Assembly (NCBI GenBank): GCA_002348465.1
Contig: DEBI01000080.1
Coordinates: forward strand, 1 to 19,841
DNA from: Gemmatimonadales bacterium UBA2960
GTDB lineage: Bacteria > Gemmatimonadota > Gemmatimonadetes > Longimicrobiales > Gaopeijiaceae
DNA: 19,841 bases
Reading direction: 5' to 3'
The notes below the pieces were generated by a model. It did no database searches and was not told the origin of the DNA. It saw only the letters and a program-made list of their open reading frames with translations. This document shows positions 14,589 through 19,841 of this stretch, one piece after another. Positions within the stretch are counted from its first letter, which is position 1, and each line of letters starts with the position of its first letter. Made by a program: the position numbers and the translations under genes.

Positions 14589-15377
14589 TTAGAGCGCGGA
14601 CACATCCCGAAATAGATCCGTTCGAGAAACGCGGTCCCTAAGCCTTGGATCGTTCCGCGGGAATGCGACAATATCCGGGTCGCCTCTCCAGGCAGAGTCA
14701 TCGTCCAGGAATTTCCGGATCGGGCCAGAGGGCAGCACCTCATAATCGGCTTGATGAAGTGCCTCCGTGCAAAGTTCTAGTTGACTCTGATCATGGATCG
14801 CGCACATCAGTACAGGCCTCACTTGCGACCGCACCAGACTTTCGACGATCCGGCTCTCAGATCCCTCAGCATCGACCTTCATCACGGTTGGTGGAGGGAC
14901 TCCCGCATCCAGCATTCCACTGATCGAGCGCACCTCCACCTCTTCATCCCCGCGCCCAAGCCCAAGGGCCATAGAGCTATCTGAGCCCCCGAATGCTTCC
15001 GTTCCGTCCCGCTCTGCAAGAGCATAGGGAAGGACGTTAGCCCGTCCTGAACAGTTCCATGCCACATGCCGCGTTAGATAAGACCGGTTGAGAGGCGATG
15101 GTTCGAACGACCAGACTGACCCTTCAGGCCCTACAATTCTAGTCGTCAGAAGTGTGGCATAGCCGTAGTGGGCGCCAACATCCCAGACGACATCACCAGT
15201 CGACACGATCGCAGCCAAAGCTTCGAATTTAGCCACCTCGAACCGGCCTGAAGCGAATCCCCTCCCTGAAACGGGTAAACTCCACCTGCACCCCTCATTC
15301 GGACCCGCCCGAACACGAACGGGAATAGAATCCAGCGGGCGGGATAAAACCCGCCGCACGCGGATCGGTAATCTCAC
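14589..15377 (-). CDS. FkbM-family SAM-dependent methyltransferase
   Basis: A 262-residue class I methyltransferase of the FkbM type. Seen: the SAM-binding glycine motif VVWDVGAHYGYATLL (about 63-77), the acidic end of strand 2 in SFEPSP (Glu92), and the FkbM signature MKVDAEGSE (165-173). Family members O-methylate sugars or natural products; the acceptor here is unknown. It starts with GTG at 15377, which overlaps the DinB stop (GTGA), so the two are translationally coupled. No signal peptide or glycosyltransferase partner is present. The Arg-rich N-terminus (MRLPIRVRRVLSR) is unusual but gives no clear targeting signal. Confidence 0.9.
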   Translation of the reverse strand: MRLPIRVRRVLSRPLDSIPVRVRAGPNEGCRWSLPVSGRGFASGRFEVAKFEALAAIVSTGDVVWDVGAHYGYATLLTTRIVGPEGSVWSFEPSPLNRSYLTRHVAWNCSGRANVLPYALAERDGTEAFGGSDSSMALGLGRGDEEVEVRSISGMLDAGVPPPTVMKVDAEGSESRIVESLVRSQVRPVLMCAIHDQSQLELCTEALHQADYEVLPSGPIRKFLDDDSAWRGDPDIVAFPRNDPRLRDRVSRTDLFRDVSAL

Positions 15378-15871
15378 GAACTGCGCTTCTTTACTTCGGG
15401 TTCAGTGAGCCCATATAGCGGAGGGGCTTCGACACCAAGCTGTCCGAGGAGTTCGTACAACTGACCACGGTGGTGAATCTCATGCTCGACCATCAGCCGG
15501 AGCCATTTCCAAACACGAATCTTGGTTCCCCCTACCGTCTCGCACCGCTGCTGTAGCTGCTCGGGTGTGAGATCCCTCAAAATCTTGATTGTCTCGGAGT
15601 GAGCGCTGTCCATGTAGCTGAGCACCTGATCTAACCCTGAGGCGAGTTCCTGGCCGTGACCAGGGTATTTCGAGGGGTTGAGCCTAGCGTTTTCCGCCCA
15701 CATCCACCGCTCGGCAGCCGCGATATGACGAAGCAGATCACCAGCCGAGAATCGTCCTTCGGCTGATCTCCATTCCAGGTACTCCTCCGGCACGCAGACG
15801 GCCAGATTGCGCGTACGTGTTCGCACACTCTCAAAGTACTTCAGAAACGATTCGATTTCTCTGAATTCCAC
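15374..15871 (-). CDS. DinB-family four-helix protein
   Basis: A 165-residue DinB/YfiT-like metal-binding helical bundle. The usual His triad is visible: His49 in DLLRHIAAAERW, and His130 and His134 in VEHEIHHRGQLYELL. The C-terminal PPLYGLTEPEV is a recurrent ending in one DinB subfamily. Relatives include bacillithiol or mycothiol S-transferases, but most are unassigned. I prefer GTG 15871 because GAGG lies 5 nt upstream and EFREIESFLKYFE matches the normal N-terminus; ATG 15895 is possible and would add eight residues. It overlaps the FkbM gene by 4 bp; a functional link to a methyltransferase is not obvious. Confidence 0.88.
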   Translation of the reverse strand: MEFREIESFLKYFESVRTRTRNLAVCVPEEYLEWRSAEGRFSAGDLLRHIAAAERWMWAENARLNPSKYPGHGQELASGLDQVLSYMDSAHSETIKILRDLTPEQLQQRCETVGGTKIRVWKWLRLMVEHEIHHRGQLYELLGQLGVEAPPLYGLTEPEVKKRSS

Positions 15872-15999
15872 GGTCGCCTCAAACGATGAGCACATTCAAG
15901 CCCGATGCAACTCAGCGGGCTCGCCAACTCAAAGCAATAACGCCTAAGATGTCATAACTTGTCTAGCCAAAGATAAAGCTGAGGCCAATTCATGAACTG

Positions 16000-16028
16000 G
16001 ATGGTCGCTCTCCGCATTGCTGACCATC
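16000..16028 (+). repeat. Inverted repeat in the leader of the lipoprotein amidohydrolase
   Basis: GATGGTC (16000-16006) and GACCATC (16022-16028) are exact inverted repeats with a 15-bp spacer, directly before the AAGGAG ribosome-binding sequence (16030-16035). It could be an operator or a leader hairpin. The rest of the 169-bp gap shows no convincing promoter. Confidence 0.35.
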
Positions 16029-16040
16029 TAAGGAGCGCTG

Positions 16041-17651
16041 ATGAGCACGCACAAATCTGAGGTCCACAGATGGGTTCAGTGCGCAGCGCTAGTGACCGCC
16101 CTCGCCTTGAACGCCTGCAACACGCCGGACTTCGATGTCGTGATCTCCGGAGGCACGATTTACGACGGGTCCGGTGGCGAAGCCTACGTTGCAGATATAG
16201 GGATCACTGACGGAGTGATACGTGACATCGGTGATCTAGAGACCAGCACAGCTTCCGACACGATTGATGCGACTGGGCTGATGGTAGCGCCCGGGTTCAT
16301 CGATGCTCATTCACACGCTGTCCTAGACGAAGAATGGGGCAGCGATGGAAAGCACTTCCTGACACAAGGAATCACGACCGTGGTTCTGGGATTAGACGGT
16401 TTTGGCCCATATGAAGTAGCCGAGCGCCTAGAATCGTGGGAAGGGAACGGAATCGGAGTAAACGCGCTCACCTTCGTCGGCCACAACGCAATACGCACTG
16501 AAGTGATGGGGCTGGCACCCCGTGCTCCAAGCCCAGACGAGTTGGAAGAGATGAAAGCTCTTGTCCGGAAAGGGATGACTGAGGGGGCGTTCGGGCTCTC
16601 GACCGGGCTTTTCTACACACCAGGAACCTTCTCCGAAACCGAAGAGGTCATCGCACTTGCCAAGGTCGCTGCCGAATGGGATAAAGCGATCTACGACACG
16701 CACGATCGTGACCTCGGAGCGACATACGAAGGCGTCGGATATGACGCATCAGTCGCAGAAGGAATTCGGATCGGTGAAGAATCAGGCCTGCGTGTGATCT
16801 TCTCGCATTTTAACCCACAAGGAGCGACGAATTATGGCCGCGCTGATGTGGGGGCCAGAATGATTGAAGAAGCGCGGTCACGGGGTGTCGAAGTATGGGC
16901 CGCGCACCATCCCTATACAGCGACCCAGTCGAATCTCAGGTCCTACGCCCTACCCCGTCGGGCTTCGGGAGGAGGCACCGAAGCGGTTCTAGCGAGGTTC
17001 GAGCACCCCGATACCGGAAGGACACTGCGCGCACAGATCATGGAGTCGCTCGCCATGCGTGGTGGAGCCAGCAAGATCATGATCGTAGACGAGAACCCAG
17101 ACCTGAACGGACGGACACTAGAAGAGCGAGCTGCTGAGTGGAGCATGAGCGTTCCCAACGCCGTGGAGAAGATTATCCAAGAGCAAGGGAATGCGTCGGT
17201 GATGAACCTCGAACTCTACGACCTTGAGAACACTCGCTATCTGGCACGCATGCCTTGGATGATGACGTGCACCGACGGGAGGCCCCCCGCGCCAGGACAA
17301 AACATCACACATCCCCGAGTCTATGGAGCATTTCCCAGGAAGCTCAGGCTGTTCGCTATGGAGAACGACGACATCGACATCTCGTTTGCGATTAGAAGCT
17401 TCAGCGGACTGTCAGCGGACTTCTTCGGGCTTGATGATCGAGGCTATGTGGAGGTCGGTCGAATCGCCGACCTGGCCGTCATCGATCTCGACTCGTACCG
17501 AGATGTCTCGACCCTCGCAGACCCACATCACTTCTCAGAGGGCGTAGTCCACGTAATGCTTAACGGCACCTTCGCGATCCGAGATGGAGAGACCACGGGC
17601 GCTATGGCAGGTGAAGCGATACGAGCTCCTTGGGAGCACTCAGGCGGATAG
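16041..17651 (+). CDS. Lipoprotein N-acyl-D-amino-acid deacylase-like amidohydrolase
   Basis: A 536-residue amidohydrolase of the D-aminoacylase group, distinct from the one at 12786. The N-terminus MSTHKSEVHRWVQ...ALALNAC ends in a lipobox with Cys26, so it should be membrane-anchored outside the cytoplasm. Seen: VVISGGTIYDGSG, PGFIDAHSHAVL with an intact HxH (His90, His92), GITTVVLGLDG where the model enzyme's Cys is Asp119, IYDTHDRD and VIFSHFNPQG with the two metal His, and MTCTDGRPPAPG with the catalytic Asp. AAGGAG lies 5 nt before the ATG, an optimal site. It is a single-gene plus-strand unit, convergent with the UROD-like gene. Substrate is probably an N-acylated amino acid or peptide fragment, by family only. 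Confidence 0.91.
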   Translation: MSTHKSEVHRWVQCAALVTALALNACNTPDFDVVISGGTIYDGSGGEAYVADIGITDGVIRDIGDLETSTASDTIDATGLMVAPGFIDAHSHAVLDEEWGSDGKHFLTQGITTVVLGLDGFGPYEVAERLESWEGNGIGVNALTFVGHNAIRTEVMGLAPRAPSPDELEEMKALVRKGMTEGAFGLSTGLFYTPGTFSETEEVIALAKVAAEWDKAIYDTHDRDLGATYEGVGYDASVAEGIRIGEESGLRVIFSHFNPQGATNYGRADVGARMIEEARSRGVEVWAAHHPYTATQSNLRSYALPRRASGGGTEAVLARFEHPDTGRTLRAQIMESLAMRGGASKIMIVDENPDLNGRTLEERAAEWSMSVPNAVEKIIQEQGNASVMNLELYDLENTRYLARMPWMMTCTDGRPPAPGQNITHPRVYGAFPRKLRLFAMENDDIDISFAIRSFSGLSADFFGLDDRGYVEVGRIADLAVIDLDSYRDVSTLADPHHFSEGVVHVMLNGTFAIRDGETTGAMAGEAIRAPWEHSGG

Positions 17652-17684
17652 CGTATAGATCCTTCTGCTCCGGACTCGCTCGAC

Positions 17685-18785
17685 CTAGCCGCTCGCTACT
17701 GACAAAACACTTCTGAGAATTTGATCAACATTCTCCGGTTTTGAGGACGGCTCTACCACTTCGCCCGGACCCAGAATAAATCCAGTTCCACCGGATTGCT
17801 GGATCGCGTCCCTGACTTCTCGATCAACATCGGCCGTCGAACCCACTACCAATGGACCGCCCGCACTGGGCGTAATCCCCCCGATCAGGCACTTGTCCGT
17901 CAGCGTCCGCATTTCTGCGATGCTCGGCCCATAGTCTTGGTCGTGCCAGTTGAACGCCTCTACTGGGTAGTCTAGGACACCTTCGAAGTTTATGTCGTGC
18001 GCATGCAGGTGGTAGATATTGAACCAGGTCTTGCCCTTTAATGGCTCGAGCATTTGCAAGTCATACGGCTTGGAAAATTCGTCGTAGAGGTCCGGCGGTA
18101 AGAGATCGACACCTGCCCATTGATTAGCGAAAAAGACGCCATCAGCTCCACCAGAAACAACCCGTTCTACAAAGCTCCGACTGGTTTCGGTAATCGCTTC
18201 CAGGGCCGCATGTACTTGCCTAGGGGAATCCTGCAAATACTGCATCAGTTTTCCCGGTCCCGCGATTTTTGAGGCGGATGTCAGAGGTGAAAATACCGTC
18301 TGCACAAACGGCACATCTCCATTCAGCATTTCCAGAGCAATCCGCTGCGCTTCCAACACAATCAGATACTCCCCCGCATCGCTTCTGACCGGTTTGATCT
18401 TCAGCCAGTCGTCTGGTTTTTGAATCGGACTCTCTGCTAGGATTGGTGTATCCAATCCGCCTCGGACATTGAGTTGCACACCCCAATCCACAACAGAATA
18501 CAACCCGTACGGCGAGAACTTTATAAAGTCCATATCAAGCCGCTGCTGTAGGCTCACTGCCAATTCTGCAAGGCGTCTCGGTGAACGATCTTGGTTTGGC
18601 CAGTGCCACCAAAAGCTGAGTGGGGTTCGATCCGTGGGCAGATGCGCCAAAGCAGCCTCAATCCGAGCCCGGTGACTCATCTCGGCTCCGAATACTCTCG
18701 GCGCGAATGCGGCGCTAGCGAGGGTCAGACCCGCTGCGTTCAGGAAAGCCCTTCGTGAAAGATTATTCAATTGACTACTTCCCAT
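17685..18785 (-). CDS. Tat-exported uroporphyrinogen-decarboxylase-like protein
   Basis: A 366-residue protein with the UROD/MtaA barrel. The N-terminus carries a twin-arginine signal, LSRRAFLNAAGLTLASAAFA (residues 9-28). Barrel landmarks include the region ending FFANQWAGVDLLPPDLYDEF, YHLHAHDINFEGVLDYPVEAFNWHD, and the closing glycine-rich GTGFILGPGEVVEP. UROD itself is cytoplasmic, and the related MtaA/CmuA enzymes transfer methyl groups to or from cobalamin or thiols, so an exported member is unusual. It does not look like HemE: the usual HemE N-terminal PVWxMRQAGR-type motif is absent, with TPLSFWWHWPNQDRS there instead. It is the only gene in its transcript as far as can be seen; the phosphatase lies 138 bp upstream. 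Function is unknown. Confidence 0.87.
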   Translation of the reverse strand: MGSSQLNNLSRRAFLNAAGLTLASAAFAPRVFGAEMSHRARIEAALAHLPTDRTPLSFWWHWPNQDRSPRRLAELAVSLQQRLDMDFIKFSPYGLYSVVDWGVQLNVRGGLDTPILAESPIQKPDDWLKIKPVRSDAGEYLIVLEAQRIALEMLNGDVPFVQTVFSPLTSASKIAGPGKLMQYLQDSPRQVHAALEAITETSRSFVERVVSGGADGVFFANQWAGVDLLPPDLYDEFSKPYDLQMLEPLKGKTWFNIYHLHAHDINFEGVLDYPVEAFNWHDQDYGPSIAEMRTLTDKCLIGGITPSAGGPLVVGSTADVDREVRDAIQQSGGTGFILGPGEVVEPSSKPENVDQILRSVLSVASG

Positions 18786-18858
18786 ATATTCGAGGTTCTT
18801 TGTGCAGGGTCCGACCTATCCCCAACTGACTGACGTTGGCCGCGCCTGTCAAAGCAAT

Positions 18859-18911
18859 GAGCTCTCGTTAACCGGTGGTGGCGGATGTGGATTGGAGCTA
18901 ACGAGCAGCTC
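18859..18911 (-). terminator. Long inverted repeat after the phosphatase gene
   Basis: GAGCTCTCGTTA (18859-18870) pairs with TAACGAGCAGCTC (18899-18911) with a single bulged base, giving a 12-bp stem and a 28-nt loop. It starts 12 bp past the phosphatase stop on the minus strand, where a terminator is expected, but only a weak ATTGCTTTG follows. Confidence 0.4.
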
Positions 18912-18923
18912 TTCCCGACCGAA

Positions 18924-19841
18924 CTAATTCAACACCCTGACAGAGTCCCCGATGATTTCCAGTACCGCTACCGAACCCCCGTACTCCGTCCTTGTCGCAT
19001 AATACTCGGCCATCCCTATGTCGACACGCCACGCTTGTCTGCCGCACGCGCTGGCGATCCCAGACTCTTGGATCGTATGCCCCACAACGATTCGTTTGGC
19101 TTGTAGAGCATTCAATGCCTCTTCAAGGACTGAACATGCCGCAGAATCAGGATCATCAGAGTACAATCGGGTCCACTGGGGGCTATTCGAGCCCGACAAC
19201 ACTGAGGGGAGCTCTGCCTCTCCTCTAAGCCACGCTTGCGCGGAGCTGTTGATCTCGTCGATACCGTAGGCGACATGTTCAGGAAGCACGCCACCGTGTG
19301 CAAACACGTTTTCGCCGATCTGGAGAATCACCTGCCGCTCGGCCAGTAGGTTAGCGTACGGACCACCCGGCATGAACGCAGCCACACGAGCTCGCTGGTG
19401 TGGCTCAAACTCGGCGAGAGTTGAAGATCTGAAGCTTGCAGATGATCGATCCCATACTTGAACCGAGTCACTGGGATCGTACTCCGCGACGTTCCTGAAA
19501 TCGGCATAGCCACCATCCGTCACGTAACGCAAATCTAGGCGCGCGTTCATGAGTTCGTGGTTTCCCAGCAAGGCGTGGAACGCTCCGCCAGCAGCTTCAG
19601 CCTCAATCCTTAGCCTCTCGAACAGATCGAGGATCTCTTGTTCCTGATCTCCACGATCCAGTTGGTCACCGGTCTGCACTACTACCAGTTCGCCACCGAT
19701 CCAATGGTCCTGATCGTCGATGGCACCTGCTAGACGAAGTGCGCCTCGAGCTGCTTCGAGGTCTCCGTGTACGTCCCCGAACGCGACGATGCGCTGCTCG
19801 TCCTGTCTTGCACACGAACTCGCTACCAACGCGAGCGCTAT
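18924..19841 (-). CDS. Calcineurin-like (Shewanella-like) metallophosphatase, partial
   Basis: The 5' end lies past the right edge; 305 residues are visible. The first residues, IALALVASSCARQDEQ, look like the end of a signal peptide or lipobox, so the protein is probably exported. All metallophosphoesterase motifs are present: FGDVHGD, TGDQLDRGD, LLGNHELMN, FAHGGV and VVGHT. The insert between motifs and the ALLGNHELMN-DLRYV arrangement fit the Shewanella-like protein phosphatase group of bi-metal enzymes. Substrate could be a phosphoprotein or small phosphoester. A TTG at 19829 is in frame but would start inside the signal peptide, so the true start is most likely outside the window. Confidence 0.9.
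   Translation of the reverse strand: MALALVASSCARQDEQRIVAFGDVHGDLEAARGALRLAGAIDDQDHWIGGELVVVQTGDQLDRGDQEQEILDLFERLRIEAEAAGGAFHALLGNHELMNARLDLRYVTDGGYADFRNVAEYDPSDSVQVWDRSSASFRSSTLAEFEPHQRARVAAFMPGGPYANLLAERQVILQIGENVFAHGGVLPEHVAYGIDEINSSAQAWLRGEAELPSVLSGSNSPQWTRLYSDDPDSAACSVLEEALNALQAKRIVVGHTIQESGIASACGRQAWRVDIGMAEYYATRTEYGGSVAVLEIIGDSVRVLN

Noticed and set aside
18859..18911. Integron attC-like site
   Set aside because: The outer GTTA...TAAC order is the reverse of RYYYAAC...GTTRRRY and the core bases do not fit.

Overview
The window (about 54% G+C by eye) reads as bacterial chromosome with dense, mostly minus-strand gene clusters. The gene mix suggests a free-living heterotroph of the Gemmatimonadota or a similar phylum: secreted M14 and M16 peptidases, exported N-acyl-D-amino-acid-deacylase-like amidohydrolases, a Tat-exported UROD-like protein and a sulfocyanin-like copper lipoprotein. 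That placement is inference from gene content only. No rRNA, tRNA, insertion sequence, phage gene or CRISPR array was recognised.

Layout. 1-4031 (minus): a tightly coupled cluster gpmI (phosphoglycerate mutase) > TPR protein > catalytic M16 peptidase > non-catalytic M16 partner that runs off the left edge. 4265-5383 (plus): a class I/II aminotransferase. 5429-7009 (minus): a compact three-gene operon of a small secreted protein of unknown family, an iodotyrosine-deiodinase-like flavoprotein, and an ArsC/Spx-like thioredoxin-fold protein whose first redox cysteine codon is an in-frame UGA. 7445-8587 (plus): an L-lysine-dehydrogenase-like enzyme with an apparent CTG start. 8625-10828 (minus): an exported M14 carboxypeptidase and a MarR regulator preceded by a perfect 14+14 bp palindrome. 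11151-11915 (plus): a TerC-family membrane protein. 12027-15871 (minus): sulfocyanin-like lipoprotein, exported deacylase-like amidohydrolase, FkbM methyltransferase and DinB protein. 16041-17651 (plus): a second, lipoprotein, deacylase-like amidohydrolase. 17685-19841 (minus): Tat-exported UROD-like protein and a calcineurin-like (Shewanella-like) phosphatase cut by the right edge.

The most notable feature is at 5429-5773. The 98-residue open frame that a standard gene caller would report lacks the start of the fold. Reading through a UGA at 5744-5746 restores a complete 114-residue protein beginning MLTVYEKPT-U-TTC. A 6-bp hairpin whose 5-nt loop has G at its second position starts at the right distance downstream to be a bacterial SECIS element. 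I read this as a selenocysteine-containing UxxC protein, co-transcribed with a probable halotyrosine dehalogenase. The selenium-insertion genes are not in the window, so the call depends on the rest of the genome.

Functionally the region is mixed: central glycolysis, amino-acid catabolism (lysine dehydrogenase, aminotransferase, two D-aminoacylase-like enzymes), peptide degradation outside the cytoplasm, and redox or electron-transfer proteins. Short overlaps (ATGA, TGATG, GTGA) and 10-20 bp gaps define the operons.
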